Source: Bradyrhizobium sp. ORS 278 (GTDB taxonomy: Bacteria > Pseudomonadota > Alphaproteobacteria > Rhizobiales > Xanthobacteraceae). Taken from it: a stretch of 64,000 nucleotides of DNA. Below are positions 47,573-56,519 of the stretch, piece by piece. Position numbers and translations under genes: made by a program. Position 1 is the stretch's first letter; the number at the start of each line of letters is the position of its first letter. The stretch is taken from positions 4,402,001 through 4,466,000 of the forward strand of contig NC_009445.1 of NCBI RefSeq assembly GCF_000026145.1, written 5' to 3'. The notes beneath the pieces were generated by a model, which had not been told where the DNA came from, ran no database searches, and saw only the letters and a program-made list of their open reading frames with translations.

Positions 47573-47696
47573 CATCCTTCGAGACGGCCGCCTGCGGCGG
47601 CCTCCTCAGGACGAGGACTGTTTCCGCGGCGAAGCACGGACCAGACCCTCATGGTGAGGAGCGTCGCCCTTGCGACGCGTCTCGAACCATGAGGCC
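47573..47696. repeat. Dispersed repeat, family 3, copy b
   Basis: ATCCTTCGAGACGGCCGCC, CTCCTCAGGACGAGGA, CCCTCATGGTGAGGAGCG and CGTCTCGAACCATGAGGCC in the same order as 20672-20797. It lies inside the importer/hydrolase gene set, 57 bp before the hydrolase start codon. Confidence 0.85.
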
Positions 47697-47753
47697 CGAG
47701 ACGGCGCCGCAACGCTAAATACCGATGGCCTCGAACTCTATTGGAGCCCACCC

Positions 47754-48437
47754 ATGACCCAGCGCACAATCCGCTCCGAACCCTATGCCTGGCCCTACAA
47801 CGGCGATCTGCGCCCCGAGAACACCGCGCTGATCGTGATCGACATGCAGACCGATTTCTGCGGTGTCGGCGGCTATGTCGACAAAATGGGCTACGACCTC
47901 TCGCTGACCCGCGCCCCGATCGAGCCGATCAAGAAGCTGCTCAGCGTAATGCGTGCGCAAGACTTCCTCATCATCCACACCCGCGAGGGCCATCGCACCG
48001 ATCTGTCCGACCTGCCCGCCAACAAGCGCTGGCGCTCGCAGCAGATCGGCGCCGGCATTGGTGATCCCGGGCCGTGTGGCCGCATCCTGGTGCGCGGCGA
48101 GTCGGGCTGGGACATCATCCCGGATCTGGCGCCGCTGCCCGGCGAGACCGTCATCGACAAGCCCGGCAAGGGCTCGTTCTGCGCCACCGATCTCGAGCTG
48201 ATCCTGCGCCTGAAAGGCATCCAGAACATCGTGCTCACGGGCATCACCACCGACGTCTGCGTCCACACCACGATGCGCGAGGGCAACGACCGCGGCTTCG
48301 AATGCGTGCTGCTGTCAGACTGCTGCGGCGCCACCGACAAGGGCAACCACGACCACGCGCTGAAGATGATCAAGATGCAGGGCGGCGTGTTCGGCGCCGT
48401 CGCGACCTCCTCCGCGCTGATCGAGGCGCTGTCGTGA
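47754..48437 (+). CDS. Isochorismatase-fold amidohydrolase, biuret hydrolase-like
   Basis: Cysteine hydrolase of 227 residues. The catalytic triad of the family is visible: Asp in [10 protein letters not shown], Lys in [12 protein letters not shown], and Cys in [27 protein letters not shown] residues (ADLPANKRW type), [14 protein letters not shown] and [11 protein letters not shown] resemble, from memory, rhizobial biuret hydrolase BiuH more than ureidoacrylate hydrolase RutB. It may hydrolyse biuret or a similar urea-like amide to ammonia. ATG 47754 follows TTGGAGCCCACC. The ATPase start overlaps its stop by GTGA, so it is translationally coupled to the importer. Confidence 0.82.
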   Translation: MTQRTIRSEPYAWPYNGDLRPENTALIVIDMQTDFCGVGGYVDKMGYDLSLTRAPIEPIKKLLSVMRAQDFLIIHTREGHRTDLSDLPANKRWRSQQIGAGIGDPGPCGRILVRGESGWDIIPDLAPLPGETVIDKPGKGSFCATDLELILRLKGIQNIVLTGITTDVCVHTTMREGNDRGFECVLLSDCCGATDKGNHDHALKMIKMQGGVFGAVATSSALIEALS

Positions 48438-49963
48438 TCGGCGACGATCCGACGCCGACGGGCGCGTTCGGCGTCGAGGCCATCGCGATGACGATGCGCT
48501 TCGGCGCGTTCACCGCGCTCGACAATGTCGAGCTGAAAGTGCGCCCCGGCTCGTTCCACGCGCTGCTGGGTGAGAACGGCGCCGGCAAGTCGACCCTCGT
48601 CAAATGCATCATGGGCTACTACCGCCCGACCGAGGGCGACGTGCTGATCGCCGAGCGCGAGCGCGCGATCAGTAACCCCAAGGACGCCCACGCGCTCGGC
48701 CTGGGCATGGTCTATCAGCATTTCACCCTGGTGCCGGCAATGACCGTGGCCGAGAACCTCGTGCTGGCGCGTGACGACGTGCCGGCGGTGGTCAACTGGG
48801 CCAAGGAGAACCAGCAGCTTGAGGCGTTCCTGTCGCGCATGCCGTTCCGCGTGCCGCTGGATGCCAAGGTGTCCGCCATCTCCGCCGGCGAGCGGCAGAA
48901 ATGCGAGATCCTCAAGCAGCTCTATCTCAAGCGCCGCTTCCTGATCCTGGACGAGCCGACCTCGGTGCTGACCCCGGGCGAGGCCGACGAGGTGCTGGGC
49001 ATGCTGCGCAAGATGGTCGAGGCTGGCGAGCTGACCATCCTTATGATCACCCACAAATTCCGTGAGGTGATGGCATTCGCCGACGAGGTGACGATCCTCC
49101 GCCGCGGCAAGCTCGCCGGCAGCGGCAAGGTGTCCGAGCTCACGCCCGACGACATGGCGCGGATGATGATCGGCGCCGAGCAGCTCACGGTGCAGCCATC
49201 GCGCACCGGCGAAGCCGGCACGGTCAGGCTCGAGGTCGACAAGCTGGTGGCGCGCGACGATGCCGGTGGCCTCGCCGTGCACGACCTCTCGCTCACCGTG
49301 CGTGCCGGCGAGATCGTGGGTATTGCCGGTGTGTCCGGTAACGGTCAACGCCAACTCGTCGAAGTGCTCGCCGGCCAGCGCGAGGCCGAGAGCGGCGCCG
49401 TCCGCGTCTCCGGCGCGCCCTACGCCGCGAGCCGCGAGGAGATGCGCCGGCACAAGATGTCTCTGCTCCCCGAGGAGCCGCTGAAGAACGCCTGCGTCGG
49501 CGGCATGAGCGTCGCCGACAACATCGCGCTGCGCGAGTTCGACCGCGCGCCGTTTGCCAGCGGCGGCTGGTGGCTCAACAAGTCGGCGTTCCGCAAGGAC
49601 GCCACCAGCAAGATCAACCGCTACAAGATCAAGACCCGCACACCGGATACGCCGATCTCGGCGCTGTCGGGCGGCAACGTGCAGCGCGCGGTGCTGGCGC
49701 GCGAGCTGGCCCACGACGTCGAGGTGCTGATCGCCGCCAATCCCTGCTTCGGCCTCGACTTCGCGGCGGTGGCGCAGATCCACGCCGAGATCATGGCCGC
49801 CCGCAACCGCGGCGCCGCGGTGCTGCTGGTCAGCGAGGACCTCGACGAGCTGCTGGAGCTGTCGGACCGCCTCGTCGTGATGTTTCACGGCCAGCTGGTG
49901 TACGAGACTCGCGCCGGCGAGGCCGACCTCACCGAGATCGGCCGGCATATGGCGGGACATTGA
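48434..49963 (+). CDS. ABC transporter ATPase with two nucleotide-binding domains, BMP type
   Basis: ATPase of 509 residues in the sugar/nucleoside importer class with two fused domains. The first has Walker [12 protein letters not shown], signature AISAGERQK and Walker [10 protein letters not shown]. The second has the degenerate [12 protein letters not shown] loop, LSGGNVQRA signature and [11 protein letters not shown], as usual for this family. The start is GTG 48434 inside the hydrolase stop. It powers the two permeases encoded upstream and closes the operon. Confidence 0.93.
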   Translation: MIGDDPTPTGAFGVEAIAMTMRFGAFTALDNVELKVRPGSFHALLGENGAGKSTLVKCIMGYYRPTEGDVLIAERERAISNPKDAHALGLGMVYQHFTLVPAMTVAENLVLARDDVPAVVNWAKENQQLEAFLSRMPFRVPLDAKVSAISAGERQKCEILKQLYLKRRFLILDEPTSVLTPGEADEVLGMLRKMVEAGELTILMITHKFREVMAFADEVTILRRGKLAGSGKVSELTPDDMARMMIGAEQLTVQPSRTGEAGTVRLEVDKLVARDDAGGLAVHDLSLTVRAGEIVGIAGVSGNGQRQLVEVLAGQREAESGAVRVSGAPYAASREEMRRHKMSLLPEEPLKNACVGGMSVADNIALREFDRAPFASGGWWLNKSAFRKDATSKINRYKIKTRTPDTPISALSGGNVQRAVLARELAHDVEVLIAANPCFGLDFAAVAQIHAEIMAARNRGAAVLLVSEDLDELLELSDRLVVMFHGQLVYETRAGEADLTEIGRHMAGH

Positions 49964-50040
49964 GCGCGCGGTCCGCATCCACCGACAATCGATACTCTCA
50001 GTCTGCCAAGCTGCTGATGGCGTAGTAGCTCTCTGCCCCA

Positions 50041-50116
50041 CGTCATTGCGAGCGCAGCGAAGTAATCCAGAGTCCCGCACACCACCCTGGATTGCTTCGC
50101 TGCGCTCGCAATGACG
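50041..50116. repeat. Dispersed inverted repeat, family 2, copy e
   Basis: CGTCATTGCGAGCGCAGCGA left arm and TCGCTGCGCTCGCAATGACG right arm around GAGTCCCGCACACCACCCTG. It follows the ABC ATPase gene and may end the operon. Confidence 0.88.
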
Positions 50117-50149
50117 GTGGGGAACGACCGAGTACAAAACTATGAGCAC

Positions 50150-50305
50150 GTAGGGTGGGCAAAGGCGCCCTCCTCCGCTGCATCGACGCGCGACGCTGCT
50201 GCGGCGCCGTGCCCACCATGATCGACCGAGGGATCGCGGTGGGCACGGCGCGCGATGGACAAGGTCCTGTCAATAGTATCTCGGGCGCGCCTTTGCCCAC
50301 CCTAC
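50150..50305. repeat. Nested double palindrome, family 6
   Basis: The outer arms GTAGGGTGGGCAAAGGCGC (50150-50168) and its exact inverse (ending 50305) enclose an inner perfect pair GCGCCGTGCCCACC / GGTGGGCACGGCGC at 50204-50217 and 50238-50251. The two pairs share the GGTGGGCA-type core, so the unit looks like a two-level hairpin. Confidence 0.85.
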
Positions 50306-50535
50306 CGCACGGTCATTGCGAGCACACCGTACGGCGCAATGAGGGTGGCGAGGCGGTGCGCGCTACATGCCGGGACATTGCGCCGCACCCGGACAAACGA
50401 CCTCGACGTGTTGACGACTAATTTATCCCGTTGCGGTAAAGTGTGCAGCGGCGGGTTTTCGCAAGGCCGGTCATTGACCACCCCTGCCGGCATTTTTCTC
50501 ATTTTCTTCAAACCTTTAAATAGCAGGTCGACATC

Positions 50536-52092
50536 ATGAAGGCCTATTTCATCGGCGGTGGCATCGGCTCACTTTCAGGCGCAGCGTTCATGATCCGGGA
50601 CGGCGGCGTGCCCGGGCAGCACATCACCATCTTCGAGAAGCGGCTCTATGGCGGCAGCCTGGATGGCGCCCGGCTGCCGGACGGCTCCTATTCGATGCGC
50701 GGCGGGCGCATGCTCACCACCACGCAGTACGAGTGCACCTGGGATCTCTTGTCGACGATCCCGAGCGCCTCCCAGCCGTCCGAGAACATCCTCAGCGAAA
50801 CCGAGATGTTCAACAAGCTGCACGTCACGCATGCGCAGGCGCGGCTGGTCGACCGCAACCGGCACAAGGTCGACGTCACCACGATGGGCTTCTCGATGCA
50901 GGACCGCATCGAGATGACCAGGCTTACCGAGACGTCGGAGGACAAGCTCGGCAACTCGCTGATCTCGGACTGGCTGTCGCCGCCGTTCTTCACTACGAAT
51001 TTCTGGCTGATGTGGCAGACGGCATTCGCCTTCCAGCCGTGGCACAGCGCGGTCGAGTTCAGGCGCTACATGCGCCGCTTCATGAACGAATTCCCGACGA
51101 TGAATACGCTCGGCGGGGTGAAGCGCACCGTCTACAATCAGAACGACTCGATCGTGAAGCCGCTGATGCGCTGGCTTGCGGACCACGGCGTCAACTTCGT
51201 CGGCAGCGCCGATGTGACCGACATTGCGCTGGTCACCGAGAACGGCCGGCATCGCGCCACGCGGCTCGACCTGACACAGAACGGCGCCAGCAGCAGCATC
51301 GATCTCGCCCCCGACGATCTCGTGTTCTACACGGCGGGCTCGATGACCGATGCGACCAGCCTGGGCAGCCACGACAGCGCGCCCAAGCAATTGACCAAGG
51401 AGGACAGCCACGGCTGGACATTGTGGGAGAAGCTCGCCGCCGGCCGGCCCGAATTCGGCAATCCCGCGATCTTCAACTCCAACATCCCGGAGTCGAGCTT
51501 CGAGTCGTTCACTGTCACCTGCCGCAATCCGCGCTTCTTCGATGCGATGCAGACTTTCAGCGGCAATGTCGCCGGCACCGGCGCGCTCGTGTCGTTCACC
51601 GCCTCCAACTGGCTGATGTCGATCGTGCTGTACGCCCAGCCCTATTTCCCGGATCAGCCGGAGGGCATCCAGATCTTCTGGGGCTATGGGCTCTATCCCG
51701 ACCGCGTCGGCAATTTCGTGCCCAAGCCGATGTCCGAGTGCAGCGGCGCCGAGATCCTGAAGGAGCTGTGCGGGCACCTGCGCTTCCCGCTCACGGTGTT
51801 CGACGACGCCACCTGCGTGCCGTGCTGGATGCCCTACATCATGAGCGAGTTCATGCCGCGCAGCATGGGCGACCGGCCATTGCCGGTGCCGTCGACCTCG
51901 CAAAACCTCGCCTTCCTCGGCCAGTTCGTCGAACTGCCGGAGGATGCCGTGTTCACGATCGAATATTCGGTGCGCGGGGCCATGCACGCCGTCTATCAGC
52001 TCATGAAGATCGACCGCGCCATTCCGCCGGTGACGCCCTATGACAAGTCGCTGAAGGTCCTCTTGCAGTCGGTGGTGAAATCCTTTGCTTGA
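50536..52092 (+). CDS. Oleate hydratase family protein (first tandem copy)
   Basis: FAD enzyme of the myosin-cross-reactive antigen/oleate hydratase family, which adds water to cis double bonds of fatty acids. The 518 residues form the short version, without the N- and C-terminal extensions of Elizabethkingia and Staphylococcus enzymes. FAD-binding YFIGGGIGSLSGA opens the protein, and SPPFFTTNFWLMWQTAFAF and NLAFLGQFVELPEDAVFT are family blocks. The catalytic loop RGGREM reads RGGRML, so the Glu proposed to activate water is Met. ATG 50536 follows AGCAGGTCGACATC. A close paralogue follows 114 bp downstream. Confidence 0.9.
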   Translation: MKAYFIGGGIGSLSGAAFMIRDGGVPGQHITIFEKRLYGGSLDGARLPDGSYSMRGGRMLTTTQYECTWDLLSTIPSASQPSENILSETEMFNKLHVTHAQARLVDRNRHKVDVTTMGFSMQDRIEMTRLTETSEDKLGNSLISDWLSPPFFTTNFWLMWQTAFAFQPWHSAVEFRRYMRRFMNEFPTMNTLGGVKRTVYNQNDSIVKPLMRWLADHGVNFVGSADVTDIALVTENGRHRATRLDLTQNGASSSIDLAPDDLVFYTAGSMTDATSLGSHDSAPKQLTKEDSHGWTLWEKLAAGRPEFGNPAIFNSNIPESSFESFTVTCRNPRFFDAMQTFSGNVAGTGALVSFTASNWLMSIVLYAQPYFPDQPEGIQIFWGYGLYPDRVGNFVPKPMSECSGAEILKELCGHLRFPLTVFDDATCVPCWMPYIMSEFMPRSMGDRPLPVPSTSQNLAFLGQFVELPEDAVFTIEYSVRGAMHAVYQLMKIDRAIPPVTPYDKSLKVLLQSVVKSFA

Positions 52093-52206
52093 GCCCCGTG
52101 CGCGCGATCGTGATCGCCACGGCTGATGGCGCGTTGATCTGAATCAGTTCCGCGGGACATCGCAGACGCTAATTCCGGATCGAAACAACGATCCGGGTGA
52201 CCTCTC

Positions 52207-53766
52207 ATGAAAGCGTATTTCATTGGCAGTGGCATCGGCGCGCTAGCCGGCGCGGCATTTCTGATCCGCGACGGCGGCGTCGCCGGGCGCGACATCACGA
52301 TCTTCGAGAAGAACCTGCCGTTCGGTGGCAGCCTCGACGGCACGCAACTGCCCGACGGCTCGTTCTCGCTGCGCGGCGGGCGCATGCTGACGACCGACCA
52401 CTACGAATGCACGTGGGATCTGCTGTCGACGATCCCGGGCGCGAGCGACCCCAAGCGCACCGTGCGCGACGAGACGATCGCCTTCAACAAGGACCACGTC
52501 GCGCATTCGCAGGCGCGCCTCGTCGACCGTAATCGGCATAAGGTCGACGTCTCGACGATGGGGTTCTCGATGCAGGACCGGCTCGAACTCGTCAAGCTGA
52601 CCGACGCCTCGGAGGACAGCCTCGGCAATTCGCGCATCACCGACTGGCTGTCGCCGCCGTTCTTCACTACGAACTTCTGGTACATGTGGCAGACGACCTT
52701 CGCCTTCCAGCCCTGGCACAGCGCGGTCGAGTTCAAGCGCTATCTGCACCGCTTCATGAACGAGTTCGCGCGTATCGAGACGCTGGCCGGTGTCAAGCGC
52801 ACGGTGTTCAATCAGTACGATGCCATCGTCGTGCCGCTGGTGAAATGGCTGGAGGGCCATGGCGCGCGTTTCGAGGGCGACGTCGACGTCACCGACATGG
52901 CGATCGCGACCGAGGCCGGCAAGCATGTCGTGAAGCAGCTGACGCTCGATCGCAACGGCCGGACCGAGGCGCTTACCTTGTCGGCCGACGATCTGGTCTT
53001 CTTCCAGAACGGCTCGATGACCGACGCCACCAGCCTCGGCTCGCAATACGCGCCGCCGCCGCGGCTGACCAAGCGTGAGAGCAAGGGCTGGGCGTTATGG
53101 GAGAAGATCGCGCAAGGACGTCCGGAGTTCGGCAACCCCGCCGCCTTCAACTCCTCGATCCCGGAAACATGCTGGGAGTCGTTCACCGTCACCTGCCGGA
53201 ATCCGCGCTTCTTCGACGCGATGGAGGCGTTCAGCGGCAACAAGGCCGGCACCGGCGGCCTCGTCACCTTCACTGACTCCAACTGGCTGATGTCGATCGT
53301 GCTATATCACCAGCCGCATTTCGTCGGACAGCCGAAGGGCGTGCAGGTGTTCTGGGGTTATGCGCTTCATCCGGACCGCATCGGCAACTTCGTGCCCAAG
53401 TCGATGGCGGATTGCAGCGGCGTCGAGGTTCTCAAGGAGCTCTGCGGTCACCTGAATTTCGAGCTCTCGGTGTTCGACAATGCGAGCTGCGTGCCCTGCC
53501 GCCTGCCCTACATCACCAGCATGTTCATGCCGCGCCACAAAACCGACCGTCCCCTGCCTGTGCCGGCGAACTCCAAGAATCTCGCCTTCGTCAGCCAGTT
53601 CGTCGAGATCCCCGACGACGTCGTGTTCACGGTTGAGTATTCGGTGCGCGCGGCGCAGATGGCGGTGTATCAGCTGCTCGACATCACCCGCGCGATCCCA
53701 CCGATCACCCGCCACGACAAGTCGTTGCGGGTGCTGATCGAGACCGTGGAGAAGGCGTTCGCCTGA
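52207..53766 (+). CDS. Oleate hydratase family protein (second tandem copy)
   Basis: Paralogue of the preceding gene, 519 residues, colinear along its length and mostly identical by eye. It keeps FIGSGIGALAGAAFLIRDGG, the RGGRML loop with Met in place of Glu, and SPPFFTTNFWYMWQTTFAF. Differences cluster in the middle (about 230-270), near substrate-side residues, so the two may differ in fatty acid preference. ATG 52207 follows GGGTGACCTCTC. The spacing of 114 bp permits one transcript or a second promoter. Confidence 0.9.
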   Translation: MKAYFIGSGIGALAGAAFLIRDGGVAGRDITIFEKNLPFGGSLDGTQLPDGSFSLRGGRMLTTDHYECTWDLLSTIPGASDPKRTVRDETIAFNKDHVAHSQARLVDRNRHKVDVSTMGFSMQDRLELVKLTDASEDSLGNSRITDWLSPPFFTTNFWYMWQTTFAFQPWHSAVEFKRYLHRFMNEFARIETLAGVKRTVFNQYDAIVVPLVKWLEGHGARFEGDVDVTDMAIATEAGKHVVKQLTLDRNGRTEALTLSADDLVFFQNGSMTDATSLGSQYAPPPRLTKRESKGWALWEKIAQGRPEFGNPAAFNSSIPETCWESFTVTCRNPRFFDAMEAFSGNKAGTGGLVTFTDSNWLMSIVLYHQPHFVGQPKGVQVFWGYALHPDRIGNFVPKSMADCSGVEVLKELCGHLNFELSVFDNASCVPCRLPYITSMFMPRHKTDRPLPVPANSKNLAFVSQFVEIPDDVVFTVEYSVRAAQMAVYQLLDITRAIPPITRHDKSLRVLIETVEKAFA

Positions 53767-53784
53767 GCCGTGCGAGGCGCGTGT

Positions 53785-55416
53785 TCAGTTAGCGGCGATG
53801 CAGCGCCGCTGCCGCGGAATGTTGGCGCGGTTGGAGCCACCGATCAGTTCGAGCACCTTCCCGGGACCGCAGGCGCTGCTCTGAATGGTCACCCGGGCGC
53901 CGAGTGACAGCGAGCCCGGCGGCGGCTCGCCGGGCTGGGGACGGCTCAGATCGATCGCAGCCGGCGCGGGCCGCGGCGCCGGTTCGGGACGCGCATTGTC
54001 ACGCTTCGCAACCGGCTTCTCGCTGCGCGCGCAGCTGCCGTCCGGGCGCAGCTCCGAACTGCTTGGGCACACGATCTTCACGCAGCTGTCGTCATCGACG
54101 CGATAGCCCGACTGGCATGACAGCGGACATATCCTGGAACTCCGCGCCTTGAGCGCATCGAGCGCGGCGAGGCTTGGCGTCGCCGTTTCGAAGCTGGTGC
54201 GCGCGATGCCGTTGAACTGGCCGAGCGCGCGCGCCGAGGCGGCATCCCGATCGCCACTGACAGCTGCATCGAGACAGCCGAGCCGCCGCAACTCCAACTG
54301 CAGCGAGGTCGCGAGCTCGGAGTCGGAGAAAGGCGGCCGAGCCGGCGGCATCGCGAGCGCGGCGACCTTCTCGCCGGAGCCACCATCGTCCCTCGCCCGG
54401 GCGTCGACAACCATTGGCTTCTCACCTTCGCCGTGTCCCGGCTCCTGTGGCTTCGCCCGCTCCGCCTTGAGCCGCGTCTCCTCCGCGACCGCCTTTCTCA
54501 GCTGCACGCGCGCGAGGTCGGCGTAGAATCCGGTTGGATAGCGCTGGAGGTAGGCCTCCCAGGCATCCTTGTCGCTGGCTTGAAGCGCGAGCTCGTAATC
54601 GCGGCGCGCGTTGTCCGCCGTGTTCGGCGCGGCAACCGGCGCGGCGGGTGCCGGCACGATCGAGACGTCGTCGCCGCCGAGCGAGCCATAAACATAAGGC
54701 TCCTGCCTGTTGCCGGTGCTCTTCAGCACGTCGTCGCGCACGAAGCCGAACGCCTTGCGGAGATCGAGCCCGGGCTTCGGCAAATGCTCGGTGATCGCGA
54801 GGGCAAAAGGACTGTTGGCCGCGTCACCGTCGGCGGCTGTCGATCCGGCCTTGGCCGCGAAGGCGATCATCGTGTTCGGTGCGTTGGGCTCGACCTTCGC
54901 GAGACCTCGGCCGATCGATCGCGACGCGATCGTCCGCTTCATCGTCTTCGCGAACGGATTGTCGCGGCAGGCATCGAGAATGACGAGCCTGAGCTGCTTG
55001 GCAGGCTCCACGGCCACCAGCATCCGATCGAGCGACAGCGCCTCGTCCAGCACGTCGGTATCGCTCTCGATCGTCGCATCGGTCGGAATCAGGTAGTTCG
55101 TGCCGTCGAGCTCGATGCCGTGGCCGGCATAATAGATCACGGCCAGCTGTGCGTCGCGGGCCTTGGCGCCGAACTCGCGGAGGGCCTTTCGCATCTCATT
55201 CAGGTTGAGATCGAACCGGCTGGTAACGGACTCGAAGCCGGCGTTCTTGAACATCGTCGCGACGAGAGCCGCGTCGTTCACAGGGTTCTTGAGCTTGGCG
55301 ACATTCCGATAGGCGGAATTGCCGATGACCAGCGCCACTTTCCGCTCGGCGTGCGCGGCACTGCAGCCGATCCAGAACGCCCACAGCAAGACGGCGATGG
55401 ACCGCAGCGCATGCAT
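53785..55416 (-). CDS. Secreted caspase-like protease (peptidase C14) with peptidoglycan-binding-like domain
   Basis: Protein of 543 residues. A signal peptide (ending SAAHAERK) leads to a p20 caspase domain (about 25-245) with the catalytic His in VIYYAGHGIELDG and Cys in VILDACRDNPF. A helical segment with DAWEAYLQRYPTGFYADLA follows at about 270-315. Near 370-405, LQLELRRLGCLDAAVSGD resembles a peptidoglycan-binding repeat. A Cys-rich block (CPLSCQSGYRVDDDSC) and a Pro-rich tail close it. It probably acts in the periplasm; the target is unknown. The SPOR protein gene lies directly upstream on the same strand. Confidence 0.85.
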   Translation of the reverse strand: MHALRSIAVLLWAFWIGCSAAHAERKVALVIGNSAYRNVAKLKNPVNDAALVATMFKNAGFESVTSRFDLNLNEMRKALREFGAKARDAQLAVIYYAGHGIELDGTNYLIPTDATIESDTDVLDEALSLDRMLVAVEPAKQLRLVILDACRDNPFAKTMKRTIASRSIGRGLAKVEPNAPNTMIAFAAKAGSTAADGDAANSPFALAITEHLPKPGLDLRKAFGFVRDDVLKSTGNRQEPYVYGSLGGDDVSIVPAPAAPVAAPNTADNARRDYELALQASDKDAWEAYLQRYPTGFYADLARVQLRKAVAEETRLKAERAKPQEPGHGEGEKPMVVDARARDDGGSGEKVAALAMPPARPPFSDSELATSLQLELRRLGCLDAAVSGDRDAASARALGQFNGIARTSFETATPSLAALDALKARSSRICPLSCQSGYRVDDDSCVKIVCPSSSELRPDGSCARSEKPVAKRDNARPEPAPRPAPAAIDLSRPQPGEPPPGSLSLGARVTIQSSACGPGKVLELIGGSNRANIPRQRRCIAAN

Positions 55417-55576
55417 CCCATGTCCCCCGACATTCAGTTGCAGAACAGCATAGCCGGGAGATGATTAGACGCCAGTCGAAAGGTCTGTGACACGGATCAC
55501 GTCGGATATCGTTGTCGACCCGTGTGACGGTCGAACGGTCCGGCAATCCAGGCCTGTGAGGAGCGATGAGACGGCC

Positions 55577-55999
55577 CTAAGGGTTGCCGAATGGGAAGCA
55601 CTGTCCACCGGCCAGTTTCAACGATCCGCACATCGCGCTCGCCTGCTGCTTGGTCTCGAACGGGCCGACGGCGACACGGAATCGGACACCCCCTTGGTCG
55701 CCGAAATCGAGCCGCTTGATGATGGGCTGGTATTGGCCGAGCACGGCCGCGTACTTGACCTGGAGGACCTTGAAGGATGCCAGGGCCTCGGCCTCGCTGG
55801 GCTGCGACGAGATCGCTACCGGATAACCGCCGCCGGTCGCAGGTCCTGCCGCGACGGCCTGAGCCGTTTGATCCGACCGGGCTTCCACGCTCCCCGGAGG
55901 AATGACGTCACGATATGGCACGGTGATCCCGGCCTGCGCCCAACTGCAACCGATCAAGGACGCAACCAGAACCATGATGAAGGACCGCAAGGCCGGCAT
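55577..55999 (-). CDS. SPOR-domain periplasmic protein
   Basis: Protein of 140 residues: signal peptide or lipoprotein-like start (FIMVLVASLIGCSWAQAG, with a Cys that could be lipidated), a short linker, and a C-terminal SPOR domain (about 60-138) containing QPSEAEALASFKVLQ and FRVAVGPFETKQQASAMC. SPOR domains bind glycan strands lacking stem peptides, often at the division site. ATG 55999 follows AGGAGAGGTC; the frame is open further upstream without similarity. It precedes the caspase-like gene by 160 bp. Confidence 0.85.
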   Translation of the reverse strand: MPALRSFIMVLVASLIGCSWAQAGITVPYRDVIPPGSVEARSDQTAQAVAAGPATGGGYPVAISSQPSEAEALASFKVLQVKYAAVLGQYQPIIKRLDFGDQGGVRFRVAVGPFETKQQASAMCGSLKLAGGQCFPFGNP

Positions 56000-56201
56000 G
56001 ACCTCTCCTGATGAACAACGCGCCGGCAGCATATCCGGGTCAGCATCAGACAGCAGTCCAAAGTTCGTGATGGGGATGACGGGCAAGCGACAATCCATGG
56101 ATGAACGTGTGGCGCCGCAGCACGAAGCGGTACAGGCTGATCCGCGCCACATCCTCCTTACTCTGCACGCCAAGGTGCAGTACGCTCGCTTGCACTGGAG
56201 A

Positions 56202-56309
56202 CTAATAGCCCAGCAGGGCAAGTCCGACCCAACCCACCGCAAACAGCGACACGACGGACGTCGCGGCGGCAAATACGGATAACGAGACTTTCAACGTCTT
56301 GAGGACCAT
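56202..56309 (-). CDS. 35-residue single-helix membrane protein
   Basis: A very short frame with a near-perfect ribosome site, GAAGGAGGCGCGT, directly before ATG 56309. The product opens MVLKTLKVSLSVFAAATS and continues into one hydrophobic helix ending GWVGLALLGY. A basic N-terminus and a single helix are typical of bacterial small membrane proteins. No family is recognised; the evidence is the ribosome site and composition only. Confidence 0.6.
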   Translation of the reverse strand: MVLKTLKVSLSVFAAATSVVSLFAVGWVGLALLGY

Positions 56310-56519
56310 ACGCGCCTCCTTCACGATCTCTTGCTTCGGGACAAACCCCGATGCCGGTCCAAAATTTCCTGAAAACATCCGGGTCGCTTACGAGCCCCGG
56401 AACATCAGGTTGGTGCGCGCGTCGGCGCAAAGGTTCAATGCCAGGGTGTGTGGCCCTGGTTGTGCCGCAGCATCAACGTCGACGCTTAAGCCGAGTTCCC
56501 GAAGGGAACTGGAACCCGT

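Larger units (their letters stand above)
49964..50535. other. Repeat-bearing gap before the oleate hydratases
   Basis: 572 bp without a gene. A family 2 repeat (50041-50116) and a nested palindrome (50150-50305) fill the left part. The right part, 50310-50535, should hold the promoter of the first hydratase; I saw no recognised operator in it. Confidence 0.6.
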
